This document shows, in pieces, positions 36,848-45,861 of a DNA stretch of 64,000 bases (position 1 is its first letter; each line of letters starts with the position of its first letter). The notes below the pieces were generated by a model that worked only from the letters and a program-made list of their open reading frames with translations, was not told the origin of the DNA and did not search any database. Made by a program: the position numbers and the translations under genes. Location of the stretch: assembly GCA_944389505.1 (NCBI GenBank), contig CALXMP010000004.1:1-64000 (forward strand), in the 5' to 3' direction. This DNA is from an uncultured Spirochaetaceae bacterium. GTDB lineage: Bacteria > Spirochaetota > Spirochaetia > Sphaerochaetales > Sphaerochaetaceae.

Positions 36848-38191
36848 TCAAACAGCAGTTCTTCTGATTCTAAAATACCCGACGAGACATGTAACAAGAT
36901 AGATTGTCCAGCCAACAGGAACAACATACCAGACAACCTCCACGCCATAACGTGGAGCAAAGATCATCGATCCGATTACCCTGAATGACAGATTGAGGAT
37001 GCTCCCAAGCGTGAACCATTTCATATGCCCAAGACCTCTGAGGACTCCACCGGTCACCATCGCAAAGCCAAGGATTGGATAGAACCATCCGAGGAATGCT
37101 ATATAGTCTTTTCCTGTCTTATACGCAAGTGCAGTTCCCCCATCTCCAAGGAATAGCTCCATTATGCCTGAGCGGAATATCTGTAGAAGGGAGCAGATCG
37201 CTATCCCGAATATTACGATATACAGCATGCCAGACCTGAAGCCCTTGCCTATCCTTTCCTCATTCCCGGCTCCTGCATTCTGTGCTGTATACGGACTCAT
37301 GGCATTGCCCATCGAGCTAAGGGGAACTCCAGCGAGGCTATCAACGCGTATAGCAGCACTGTAGCCAGCAAGGACCTGACTTCCAAAGAGATTGACAACG
37401 CTCTGCACAAGCATCATACCAAAGGAGATTGTTGCCTGCTGTATGACGGAAGGAACGGCGATTGATGACATGCGGCAGAAGATTCCGAAGTCGAAAAGTA
37501 CGTACTGCTTCCCTTCATACCCTTCCATAATCCTCATAAGAATAGCAAACGAAAGCACAGCAGAAATTGCCTGGCTTATAAGTGTTGCCCATGCCGCTCC
37601 TGCAACACCCATCCCAAGCGATACGACAGCGATGAGAACCAGTACGATATTCATCAGCGATGAGAAGATCAGCAGAAAGAGCGGAATCTCAGACTTTCCC
37701 AGAGCATTGAAAAGCGAGGACAGGATGTTGTACATGAAGAGAAACGGAAGGCCAAGGAAGTATATCTGAAGATAGACCTCGGCATCCTCGATTATATTCC
37801 CAGGTGTCCTTAGCACTGACAATATCCTGTACGAAAGAAAGTACCCCGTAGCTGCCAAAAGGAAAGAAAGGATGAGAAACGATACCAGAGCTGTGCTGGC
37901 AGCGGTTTTCAGCTCATTCCATTTCCTCTCACCATATGCATGGCTTACAAGCACACTGGCTCCATTGCCTCCTCCGATTGCAACTGCTATGAATACGCTT
38001 GTAAGCGCATAGGATGCTCCGACCGCTGCAAGGGCATTCTCACCGACGAAGCGCCCTACAATCATTGAATCAACTAGCGTGTAAAACTGCTGGAAGAAAG
38101 CACCGAGCATCATTGGAAGACAGAGCGTGAAAAGAGCTACTGCAGGTCTGTCATGCAAAAGATAGTCATCATCCTTCCTCTTAATGCCCAT
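36848..38191 (-). CDS. MATE-family efflux transporter (4 of 4)
   Basis: A 447-residue, twelve-helix MATE protein. DRPAVALFTLCLPMMLGAFFQQFYTLVDSMIVGRFVGENALAAVGASYALT is the opening family segment. VQSVVNLFGSQVLAGYSAAIRVDSLAGVPLSSMGNAMSPYTAQNAGAG is in the second half. It belongs with the copy at 30663 and resembles the subgroup of uncharacterised Firmicutes/spirochaete MATE proteins. AT-rich gaps lie on both sides, so with the helicase gene it may form part of an acquired segment. Confidence 0.93.
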   Translation of the reverse strand: MGIKRKDDDYLLHDRPAVALFTLCLPMMLGAFFQQFYTLVDSMIVGRFVGENALAAVGASYALTSVFIAVAIGGGNGASVLVSHAYGERKWNELKTAASTALVSFLILSFLLAATGYFLSYRILSVLRTPGNIIEDAEVYLQIYFLGLPFLFMYNILSSLFNALGKSEIPLFLLIFSSLMNIVLVLIAVVSLGMGVAGAAWATLISQAISAVLSFAILMRIMEGYEGKQYVLFDFGIFCRMSSIAVPSVIQQATISFGMMLVQSVVNLFGSQVLAGYSAAIRVDSLAGVPLSSMGNAMSPYTAQNAGAGNEERIGKGFRSGMLYIVIFGIAICSLLQIFRSGIMELFLGDGGTALAYKTGKDYIAFLGWFYPILGFAMVTGGVLRGLGHMKWFTLGSILNLSFRVIGSMIFAPRYGVEVVWYVVPVGWTIYLVTCLVGYFRIRRTAV

Positions 38192-38407
38192 GATTCTGGA
38201 TTATAGCTCCAGGAGGTGTAGAAGTCACTAAGAATCGACAGGAATATCCTATAGTTTAATAATAGGATTATAATATATTTATATGTAATACCTATTATAT
38301 TAATATTTATATTTAATGATATTTATACAATTACAGATGCAGGCAGAAATAGATTATATTCATTCAGATACTGGACTTCTGAATGAATAACTGGAATCTG
38401 TATGGAC

Positions 38408-39340
38408 TCATTCCTTGTCTGAGCCGGTATCCCTTACCTTCCATTTCTCGATAAGCGATGGAAAGTCTGTCTTCTGCAGGATCATCTGTTTCTTCTTTAC
38501 CTCATCCTGCAGTACATCCTTATCCACGAACGGCTTCCATTTCTCAACGACATTCTTTCCTGCAATATGCCTGATGGAAAGCGCCTTGGTATAGAATCTG
38601 TTTACGCCATCGCAGAGGGATCTGTCCTCGATGATTGAGATTCTCTCTGGGAACTGCACTGCAAGTGAACGGCAGGTGAAGATCCTGTATCCGAAAAGGA
38701 AGCATCTGACGCCGAAATCCATCGACTGGAAGTACTCTCCCGCAATCTGCTCATCAAAGCCCCTCAGGCGCTGGAACAGGGCACGGTCATAAAGGCCTAT
38801 CTCCATTACAGGATAGAGGTTATCCTCCTCTGCATCCTCCTCGATTGTCGGAACGAATGAGAGAGGCTCGACCGTACGGCCCTTGATATAAGGAGCACGG
38901 AGAGTCGGAAGGATATCGCCGGTGGAGGATATCATAACAGGAGTAATGAGCGCAGGATGGTTGTGCTCAGCCATATGGGCCATGAGCTTATCGCCCTCGA
39001 ATGCAATCAAGACAGCATCTGTCCTCACGACAAGGAAGAATGAAGCATAGCACTCATCCGCGAATGCATTGATATACGCGCCGGTTGTCGAGGCATTCTT
39101 GAATACGATGAAATTCACATCCTGGAAGCTGTCCTGGATCTCGCCATCGTCCATACGCTCCGATGTCGTCATCACGTAGATATGTGCACTCATATTCTCC
39201 GTGTACCACTTCAGTGTATTCTCAAGATCCTCTCTTGTCGATAGATCAAGTATGCCTATGGCAAGCTGCTCCTGCCTGTAGAGCGAGGAAATCCTCAGTC
39301 CAAGATCCTGGCGGCGATGTATAACCCTGTATTCACTCAT
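38408..39340 (-). CDS. glycosyltransferase-like protein (GT-A/GT2 type)
   Basis: A 310-residue protein with a glycosyltransferase 2-like layout. An N-terminal half of alternating strands and helices includes AYINAFADECYASFFLVVRTDAVLIAFEG, where RTDAV may be the DxD-like spot. A later segment, LFQRLRGFDEQIAGEYFQSMDFGVRCFLFGYRIF, is the typical acceptor-side motif (GFDE, then D-G-R). The start at 39340 is used because it is an ATG overlapping the proB stop by a few bases; a TTG at 39355 is possible. It ends the yqeC-yqeB-proA-proB string. Donor and acceptor are unknown. Confidence 0.6.
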   Translation of the reverse strand: MSEYRVIHRRQDLGLRISSLYRQEQLAIGILDLSTREDLENTLKWYTENMSAHIYVMTTSERMDDGEIQDSFQDVNFIVFKNASTTGAYINAFADECYASFFLVVRTDAVLIAFEGDKLMAHMAEHNHPALITPVMISSTGDILPTLRAPYIKGRTVEPLSFVPTIEEDAEEDNLYPVMEIGLYDRALFQRLRGFDEQIAGEYFQSMDFGVRCFLFGYRIFTCRSLAVQFPERISIIEDRSLCDGVNRFYTKALSIRHIAGKNVVEKWKPFVDKDVLQDEVKKKQMILQKTDFPSLIEKWKVRDTGSDKE

Positions 39341-40451
39341 TGTCCATAAAGACAAGATCCTCAGGTCTGAAGATCACGTCCTTCCTCCCTTCTCCGAGTA
39401 TTGCCGCTATCTCTGAGCTCTTGTGGCCCTGGACCAGCTCAAGCTCAGTGCTGTCGAAATATGGAGCGGCTTTTGCGAAGACTTTCCCTTCCTTATCCAT
39501 TATAGCGGCGACCTCGCCTGCGGAGAATACTCCCTTTACAGCTATTATGCCCGAAGGAAGGAGACTCTTGTGGCTATGGAGAGCCTGGACAGCGCCATCA
39601 TCGACGACGATAGCCCCTTCATATGTGGTATTCAGAAGCCAGCGCTCACGCTGCGTCAGTCTCTTATCTGGATGGATGTAAGTTCCGACATCCTCTCCAT
39701 TGACGATCTTCAGAAGAACATCATCGACATAGCCGGAGGCAATCACGGTCGCGCATCCGCCTTTCTTCGCAATCTCCGCAGCAAGAAGCTTCGTCTTCAT
39801 TCCACCTGTCGCAAACCTTGAACCAGCGCCTTTGGCAAAAGACATGACCTCAGGGGTTATCTCCTCGATCTCAGGGATGATCACAGCATTCTTATCTGTC
39901 TTCGGATTTCCCGTATATATCCCATCGATATCGGTAAGAAGAACAAGAAGGTCCGCATCGATCTTCGATGCGACAAGCGCGCTCATCCTGTCGTTATCGC
40001 CGAACTGATTGCCGATTTCCGCAGTTGATACAACATCGTTCTCGTTGAATATAGGGACAACCCCCATCGCCAGAAGCATCGAAACCGACTGCCTGAGGTT
40101 ATTGTAGCTCGTCCTGTTATTGAGTATCGTCCGGGTTATAAGCACCTGGGCGCATAGAAGTCCATGGCTTTTGAAAGCCTCCCTGTATGCGCTCATAAGC
40201 ACAGGCTGCCCGATAGCGGCACATGCCTGCCTCATACCGATATAGACAACAGGATTGGTATGCCCAAGCGCCTTCGCGCCAAGGCCTACAGCTCCAGATG
40301 ACACAAGGAGCACCTGATACCCCTTCTCCTGAAGAGCTGCAATCTGGCTTGCTATGCTCCTTACCCTGTCCATATCTATCCCATCAGGGGATGAAAGAAT
40401 ATTCGTACCGGCTTTTATGACAATCCTTTTCAGGCGTGGAATGGTGCGCAT
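39333..40451 (-). CDS. proB: glutamate 5-kinase
   Basis: A 372-residue enzyme making glutamyl-5-phosphate, the first step of proline synthesis. The amino-acid kinase domain starts RLKRIVIKAGTNILS and has VLLVSSGAVGLG and the LLTDIDGIYTGNP loop. A C-terminal PUA domain (from about residue 275, SLLPSGIIAVKGVFSAGEVAAIMD) is present as in full-length ProB. It shares one base with the end of proA. The order proA-proB is reversed relative to many bacteria. Confidence 0.96.
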   Translation of the reverse strand: MRTIPRLKRIVIKAGTNILSSPDGIDMDRVRSIASQIAALQEKGYQVLLVSSGAVGLGAKALGHTNPVVYIGMRQACAAIGQPVLMSAYREAFKSHGLLCAQVLITRTILNNRTSYNNLRQSVSMLLAMGVVPIFNENDVVSTAEIGNQFGDNDRMSALVASKIDADLLVLLTDIDGIYTGNPKTDKNAVIIPEIEEITPEVMSFAKGAGSRFATGGMKTKLLAAEIAKKGGCATVIASGYVDDVLLKIVNGEDVGTYIHPDKRLTQRERWLLNTTYEGAIVVDDGAVQALHSHKSLLPSGIIAVKGVFSAGEVAAIMDKEGKVFAKAAPYFDSTELELVQGHKSSEIAAILGEGRKDVIFRPEDLVFMDNE

Positions 40452-41731
40452 CAGATAAGCTCCTTATGATGGAACTGCTTCCCGTTCTTCCCGGAGTATT
40501 CCGCAACGGTCTCACCATGGCCCGTGAGAAGCCACTTCGACGTCATAAGTCCGGAAAGCCCTACCGGACCACGGGCATGGATCTTCCCTGTCGATATCCC
40601 GACCTCAGCGCCAAGCCCGAAGCGGAAGCCATCGGCGAAGCGTGTCGAGCAATTGCAGAAGACATCGGCGCTATCAACGCTCTGGAAGAAACGGCGCTTC
40701 GATTCCTCGCTTCCGGTGACGATGGCATCGGTATGATGGGAGGAATGCTCTGCAATATGCTCAATAGCCTCATCAATCGAGGAGACAACCTTCACGGCGC
40801 ATTCCAATGATAGGAACTCTGTATCGAAATCTGAAGAAACAGCCTTCTGGGCTTCCGGCATGTAGACGATGGCATTCTCATCGGCATGGACCTTCACTCC
40901 AAGCTCTGAGAACCGTGATGCAAGCTTAGGAAGGAATTCCGGTGCTATGTCCTTATGGACTAGGAATGTCTCTGCTGCATTGCAGGCCGCAGGATACTGA
41001 ATTTTGCTGTCGACTGCTATCGTAAGCGCCATATCAACATCGGCAGAGGCATCGATATAGACCGAGCAGATACCATCGGCATGTCCAATCACAGGAATCC
41101 TCGTATGCTCCATCACATAGCGCACAAACGCATTTGATCCGCGCGGAATGACAAGATCGATATACTTATCCATCCCGAGAAGCGTATTCACATCCTCATG
41201 GCTTTCCACTCCAAGGATCCAATCGCTTCCCGCAGCAGCGGAGATGATGCTGACAAGAGCCCTGTTCGTATTCCTTGCCTCGCTGCCGCCTTTCAGGACG
41301 ACAGCATTGCCAGAGCGCAGAGAAAGACCGGCAATCTGCACAAGGGCATCGGGCCTTGCCTCGAAGATCATCGCAATGACTCCAATCGGGAATGAGACGC
41401 GCTCAAGCACAAAACCGGGATCGAGCTCCCGCTTCTCCAGCGTCCTTCCTATCGGGTCTGGAAGCTGGCAGAGCTCTCTAAGCCCCTGTATTGATGAATC
41501 AATCTTCTCATCGGTGAATGCGAGGCGCTTTAGAAGAGCAGGCTGGATACCCCTGGCCTCTGCAGCCTTCAGATCCTCTTCGTTTGCCTTCCTAATGATT
41601 TCCCTGCTGCTATCAAGAGCTGATGCAACTGCCAGAAGCGCATCCTGGCGCTCCTTATCTGACGATGACGAAAGCCTTCCTGCTCCCTTTCTGAGAGCCA
41701 TGATCATTTCCTGTAGCGTTTTCTCTGCCAT
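40451..41731 (-). CDS. proA: gamma-glutamyl phosphate reductase
   Basis: A 426-residue aldehyde-dehydrogenase-fold enzyme reducing glutamyl-5-phosphate to glutamate semialdehyde with NADPH. The active cysteine is in KIQYPAACNAAET. PIGVIAMIFEARPDALVQIAGL and GLGAEVGISTGKIHARGPVGL are ProA signatures. The start at 41731 aligns best with the N-terminus of E. coli ProA, although no good ribosome binding site precedes it; 41707 or 41701 (after AGGAA) are alternatives. It pairs with proB in one operon. Confidence 0.96.
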   Translation of the reverse strand: MAEKTLQEMIMALRKGAGRLSSSSDKERQDALLAVASALDSSREIIRKANEEDLKAAEARGIQPALLKRLAFTDEKIDSSIQGLRELCQLPDPIGRTLEKRELDPGFVLERVSFPIGVIAMIFEARPDALVQIAGLSLRSGNAVVLKGGSEARNTNRALVSIISAAAGSDWILGVESHEDVNTLLGMDKYIDLVIPRGSNAFVRYVMEHTRIPVIGHADGICSVYIDASADVDMALTIAVDSKIQYPAACNAAETFLVHKDIAPEFLPKLASRFSELGVKVHADENAIVYMPEAQKAVSSDFDTEFLSLECAVKVVSSIDEAIEHIAEHSSHHTDAIVTGSEESKRRFFQSVDSADVFCNCSTRFADGFRFGLGAEVGISTGKIHARGPVGLSGLMTSKWLLTGHGETVAEYSGKNGKQFHHKELI

Positions 41732-41767
41732 ACACTGAAGCTTACAACAATATACAGCGATTTCCAA

Positions 41768-42577
41768 TTACCGATTGAGGAAATGGTCCACGGCCTCCAG
41801 CACACCGCCTGCTATCGCGCGGGCCTTGTCGGAGACTGTAAGATAATCGGCATCAGCGCCTCTTGGATCTATATCAGCGATCTTGAAGCCTTCCGGGACA
41901 TAGAGACCGGATGAGAGAAGCCCTCGGAGCATGCCATCGATCGATGCGGCGACAGGAGTGCCAGATACATCCGCTATGATATCCCCCTTGGATACGATAT
42001 CACCAATCGACCTATGCCCATTGAAGACACCGGCTATGGGTGAATGGATAACGCGCTCAGCAGCATATCCTGCTATCATGCCAGGAATCCCGGTATTTGC
42101 GATAGCGGATCCGGAGTAGATGATCCTGCCGAGCGAATGCCCCCTCTTCGTCTCAACCACTGCATCCACGTCCTGGCCTGCAATGAATCCCGGGCCGAGA
42201 GCTATTGTGAATGGAGCCATGGAACGGTAAGTCCCTAGGTTACGCTTTGCTATGATTGCATCTACAAGCACCGCTGGATGATAACGATCCAGGACTGACA
42301 TATCAGGGTCGATAAGCACAGGAATACGGTCCCTGCTGAGGATATCTGGAATGGAGTCCAGGCAGCCTTTCTCGGCAGTGACGCCCTCTACTGTCATGGT
42401 CCCATCATAGATTGCCTGTGCAAACGATACAGTGCGCCTGATCACAGTGGGATTCTCCACCTCCAGCGCAACAACCTTGTACCCTGCATTATGAAGGCGG
42501 AGTATCGTGCCTGTAGCAAGATCCCCGGCACCACGGACAACAATCAGCTTCCTGTCTGCCTCATCCAAGCTTCTCAA
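41768..42577 (-). CDS. yqeB: selenium-dependent molybdenum hydroxylase maturation protein, YqeB family
   Basis: A 269-residue YqeB/EF2563-type protein. KLIVVRGAGDLATGTILRLHNAGYKVVALE is a Rossmann-like opening, and VDAIIAKRNLGTYRSMAPFTIALGPGFIAG is the family signature. It is a known marker for selenium-dependent molybdenum hydroxylases (purine or xanthine-type), acting after selenide activation. It overlaps yqeC by 17 bases. No hydroxylase, selD or other molybdenum gene is in this window, so the enzyme it serves must lie elsewhere. Confidence 0.9.
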   Translation of the reverse strand: MRSLDEADRKLIVVRGAGDLATGTILRLHNAGYKVVALEVENPTVIRRTVSFAQAIYDGTMTVEGVTAEKGCLDSIPDILSRDRIPVLIDPDMSVLDRYHPAVLVDAIIAKRNLGTYRSMAPFTIALGPGFIAGQDVDAVVETKRGHSLGRIIYSGSAIANTGIPGMIAGYAAERVIHSPIAGVFNGHRSIGDIVSKGDIIADVSGTPVAASIDGMLRGLLSSGLYVPEGFKIADIDPRGADADYLTVSDKARAIAGGVLEAVDHFLNR

Positions 42578-43265
42578 TTATCCTGTCCTCCCTTATTGAG
42601 ACTGCATAGGCGCTTTCCGGGTAGGAAAGGCCACGAAGCATCGACATACGATCCTCAGAAAGTTCCTCAGCTCCATTTATAAGGATTGCCTTATTCCCTG
42701 TCATACCCTTGCAGAGCCCTTCCGGTGCCGCCATGTACCATGATAGATAACTGGAATCGACTATGCCCTCACGGCCATCACCGAAGACAGCTGAATAGAT
42801 CTTATCCCCGATTCCCCAGCCCCCCATGATAGCAACAGTCGCACTCGTAAGCGGATGGATCACCGGGTCGCGCTCTGTATGTATCTTCAGAGGAAGGCCA
42901 CGCGAACCATCAGCCTCCGCAATGATCACATCATAGAAACCATAGAGAGCTGACAGCACCTCCAGCCGTGGAGAGAGCCACTTCTTCATATCCATTGTGC
43001 TCCTCTCAGCATAAAATACCAGCTCGGCCTTCCGTGGCCTGTAGCCAAGAACGTCCTCTCCGCTGAATATCATATCCTGCCCGTATTTATGGAGCCGTGG
43101 TGACATAACCTTCGTGGTCGTCGTAATCAGCACGGAAAGACCTTTATCCCGGAGATGCTTACCGAAAGAAGCCATGAAGGAAGTCTTTCCTCCTCCGCCT
43201 GTAACGGAAACAAAGCCACGTCCGCCGGAGATGAGAGTCCTCTCCATTTCATCCATAAGTCCCAT
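42561..43265 (-). CDS. yqeC: selenium cofactor biosynthesis protein YqeC
   Basis: A 234-residue P-loop protein. SVTGGGGKTSFMASFGKHL is the Walker A of this family and VIIAEADGSRGLPLKIHTERDPVIHP its second signature. YqeC travels with YqeB in selenium-dependent molybdenum hydroxylase systems. A TATAAT on the minus strand ends six bases before the ATG, so the mRNA may start at the start codon. Confidence 0.9.
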   Translation of the reverse strand: MGLMDEMERTLISGGRGFVSVTGGGGKTSFMASFGKHLRDKGLSVLITTTTKVMSPRLHKYGQDMIFSGEDVLGYRPRKAELVFYAERSTMDMKKWLSPRLEVLSALYGFYDVIIAEADGSRGLPLKIHTERDPVIHPLTSATVAIMGGWGIGDKIYSAVFGDGREGIVDSSYLSWYMAAPEGLCKGMTGNKAILINGAEELSEDRMSMLRGLSYPESAYAVSIREDRIIEKLG

Positions 43266-43271
43266 ACCTTG

Positions 43272-43277
43272 ATTATA
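43272..43277 (-). promoter_or_regulatory. -10 element directly in front of yqeC (leaderless candidate)
   Basis: A perfect TATAAT on the minus strand ends six bases upstream of the yqeC ATG at 43265. A weak TTTATC lies 17 bases further upstream. RNA would begin at or beside the start codon; AAGG three bases before the ATG would be outside the message. Confidence 0.45.
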
Positions 43278-43320
43278 ATCTTCTTGCCCTCATCGATAAA
43301 GGAGGCTAAACTCTCGTGTA

Positions 43321-44433
43321 ATGACCAGCGACGATAGAAACAGGATACTTAAAAGGACGGCATTGACGGGCATCATCTCCAATGCTTTCATTGCAGCATG
43401 CAAGCTTGTGATCGGACTCTTCTCGGGCTCGGTCGCTATTGTCTCCGATGCGGCAAACAATGCTTCCGACATGCTCTCATCCGTTGTTACGATCATAGGG
43501 TTCGATGTAGCGAAACGAAGGCCTACCCACTCCCATCCTCTCGGTTTTGGGAGAATTGAGTACATTTCCGCGCTGTTCGTCGCATTCCTTGTCATATTCA
43601 CAGGCGCAGCATTCTTCCGCTCGTCGGTCACCGCGATAAAAGATCCACAGCCAGTTCTTGTCTCCCTCCCGATGATGTTCATCCTGCTGATTACGATAGG
43701 CATCAAGCTTATGCTATGGAGGCTCAGCGTAAGGAACGGGAAGAAGATAAACAGCGAAGCGCTATCAGCATCGGGGTCTGATGCGCTCTCCGATGCGCTG
43801 GCAACCACTGTCACAATCATCGCATCCATCATCGGGCATTTCTCTTCTGTTCCTATTGATGGCTATGCAGGGATCATAGTGAGCATATTCATTCTGTACT
43901 CCGGAGTCAGGAGCATAATCGAGACGGTATCGGCAATCGTTGGAGAACGTCCCGAGAAGAAGACCGTGGAGAATCTCAGGGCCATCATCAACAGCCATCC
44001 CCCGCTTTCCGGTGGATACGATGTCCAGATACATACCTATGGCCCATCTAGGTCGATCGGGACATGCAATGTCGAGGTTCCTTCCGATTCGATGGCCGAG
44101 GAGATTTTTGATGCAATGACCGACGCCCAGGAGGAGATCATGGCAAAGATGGGAATCTACATGACATTCGGCATGTATGCGGTCAACTCAAAGAACCCCG
44201 TAGTACAGCTGATGAAGAAGGAAGTGCTCAAGGTACTCAAAGAAGCTTCCCCTGCTGTAATCGGCATCCATGCATTCCATGTCCACCTCGAAGACTCCCG
44301 TGTGCACTTCGACGTCGTTGTCGATTTCACTATCCGTGACTATGCAGAATTCAGGAGAACCGAGGAGAAAGCCCTTGAAGCCGCATTCCCGACATACAGC
44401 TTCCAGTTCAATATCGATCCGGATTACGCTTGA
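43321..44433 (+). CDS. cation diffusion facilitator (CDF) metal transporter
   Basis: A 370-residue CDF protein. Six membrane helices fill residues 10-215. The metal-site aspartates fit SDAANNASDMLSS in helix 2 and SDALSDALATT in helix 5. RRPTHSHPLGFGRIEY is the classic loop motif. A C-terminal cytoplasmic domain of about 150 residues ends with FQFNIDPDYA. CDF proteins export Zn, Mn, Fe or similar ions. GGAGG lies 15 bases before the ATG, unusually far. It is divergent from yqeC. Confidence 0.94.
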   Translation: MTSDDRNRILKRTALTGIISNAFIAACKLVIGLFSGSVAIVSDAANNASDMLSSVVTIIGFDVAKRRPTHSHPLGFGRIEYISALFVAFLVIFTGAAFFRSSVTAIKDPQPVLVSLPMMFILLITIGIKLMLWRLSVRNGKKINSEALSASGSDALSDALATTVTIIASIIGHFSSVPIDGYAGIIVSIFILYSGVRSIIETVSAIVGERPEKKTVENLRAIINSHPPLSGGYDVQIHTYGPSRSIGTCNVEVPSDSMAEEIFDAMTDAQEEIMAKMGIYMTFGMYAVNSKNPVVQLMKKEVLKVLKEASPAVIGIHAFHVHLEDSRVHFDVVVDFTIRDYAEFRRTEEKALEAAFPTYSFQFNIDPDYA

Positions 44434-44565
44434 GGCATTTCTCAGCTATTTCATTATGCTCAATTGTTCTCCATAATTATGAGATCGGCAAAAGCTTTCG
44501 ACGAATCTCCGCCTTGGCTTGGGATCATTGATAATCTAATGGATGTGTGTACTACAATTTCCCAT

Positions 44566-45309
44566 TCAAAGATTTCCATAAATCATTTTCATGAGGAGTT
44601 CAGCATATTCCTCCGGATGTTCTAGACTCAGCTCGCCATGACTGTATCCATGAAGTATTCTAATCCTGCTTCCCTCTATCATTTTGCTGAGCCTTCTCGC
44701 AGAGCGTAGCATTATTCTTCTTTCTCTAGAACCAATTACCACAAGTGCATTGATATCCTTGATGGCAGGATCTGGTACAAAAACCGCGTTCTCCCTAAGC
44801 ATCCTTAAAAGGCTTTCCTTGCTTATATGGATTGATGAATCATAATACTCTTCGAATAGATCTGCAGGTATTCCAAGCGTTTTAGCTTGCAGCCTTGAGA
44901 ACCATTTATGCTTTATTAATGGATAACTGAGACAGACAGAAACTGAGACAAAAACAGCAGAGACTCGCATGGGGATTGCCAACGTGCTTTCAAAGATGAA
45001 GAATCTGGATATTCCATTTCTCCTTGCAGCAATCTCAAGAAGTATCTGGCCACCTAACGATAAACCTCCGATAGCAAGCACTGAACCATCGCAGTAAGTA
45101 TCAATAAAATCTATAATCTCCTCAGCTGCTGATTTTATGGATGTGAATGGCCTATCGCTACCTTCATGCCCATCCAGAACGGGCAGTATAACATGGAATC
45201 GACTGGCAAGGATCCCAGCCTCTCGCCTGTAATTCCAACTGGAGAGCCCTGCTCCGTGCAGGAGGATGATCGTATCGCTATTTTTCTTGCCGTATTCTGT
45301 AAATTTCAT
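44566..45309 (-). CDS. alpha/beta-hydrolase
   Basis: A 247-residue alpha/beta-hydrolase. The oxyanion region is ILLHGAGLSSWNYR, the nucleophile elbow is GGLSLGG (Ser in the middle), and the late GYSHGELSLEHPEEYA segment carries the catalytic His. The start at 45309 gives the usual N-terminus; the ORF start at 45327 adds six residues. Substrate cannot be told. A decayed membrane-protein frame lies just upstream on the same strand. Confidence 0.82.
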   Translation of the reverse strand: MKFTEYGKKNSDTIILLHGAGLSSWNYRREAGILASRFHVILPVLDGHEGSDRPFTSIKSAAEEIIDFIDTYCDGSVLAIGGLSLGGQILLEIAARRNGISRFFIFESTLAIPMRVSAVFVSVSVCLSYPLIKHKWFSRLQAKTLGIPADLFEEYYDSSIHISKESLLRMLRENAVFVPDPAIKDINALVVIGSRERRIMLRSARRLSKMIEGSRIRILHGYSHGELSLEHPEEYAELLMKMIYGNL

Positions 45310-45376
45310 TGCCCTACCATTGTACAATGACTTTTCAGGTCTTCTGCAAAATTGGATTGCTGTTTTCAGCGGGCAG

Positions 45377-45700
45377 TCATTTTATGAAGATCAGTCCCAG
45401 CACAAGAACCTTGCCCTTGGGAATCTTATCTTGTCCAGGTCATTGCCAAACGGAAGGCACAACAGACCAAGCCCGCATGCCATGTATATGCCCATTGCCC
45501 CTCTGTACTTGGCAGATCCTATGCTCTTACGTAACAGGATACTTTCCTGTAAGCAGGCTGTTGATACTCCCAGATTCCGTGGTCCTTCAATCTATCATAA
45601 GGGTCCCGCTCATACCCTACAGAAAGCAGGGAATACTGATAACCTACCATGCACATAGGTCGTTCATATGAATACAAACTCTGAAGAGGCCGTTAAATGT
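45377..45700 (-). pseudogene. probable remnant of a small membrane-protein gene
   Basis: In the gap before the hydrolase gene the minus strand reads protein-like sequence in three successive frames. The first is VGYQYSLLSVGYERDPY and onward to QQPAYRK. Then comes ILLRKSIGSAKYRGAMGIYM with a hydrophobic run, and then KGKVLVLGLIFIK with a stop at 45377. Joining them needs two frameshifts near 45542 and 45430. The joined product would be about 105 residues with one or two membrane segments. No known family is recognised. It could also be chance, so the call is tentative. The rest of the 45310-45861 gap holds no gene. Confidence 0.35.
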
Positions 45701-45833
45701 ACGAGCGATTTGCCCGAAGGAACCGGAAAATATGAGCAATATGGCTGCTTTGCGAATGGTATGAAATTATTATTCTCTTATAATATAAATACATAGAGTT
45801 TTGTGTATTTTGCAATCCAGACTATGCACAACC

Positions 45834-45855
45834 ATTATATTTCTGATAATATAAT
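45834..45855. promoter_or_regulatory. perfect inverted repeat, possible metal-responsive operator
   Basis: ATTATATT and AATATAAT form a perfect 8+8 inverted repeat with a six-base centre TCTGAT, ending seven bases before the ATG of the permease gene. The size and AT content fit an operator for a Fur-, PerR- or DtxR-like repressor of a metal-uptake operon, though it is not a textbook Fur box. It would also overlap the ribosome binding region. Confidence 0.5.
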
Positions 45856-45861
45856 GGAAGC

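Noticed and set aside
45309-45671. A 120-residue plus-strand frame in the gap before the metallophore operon.
   Set aside because: No ribosome binding site, and its composition is like a shadow of the minus-strand remnant, which looks more protein-like.
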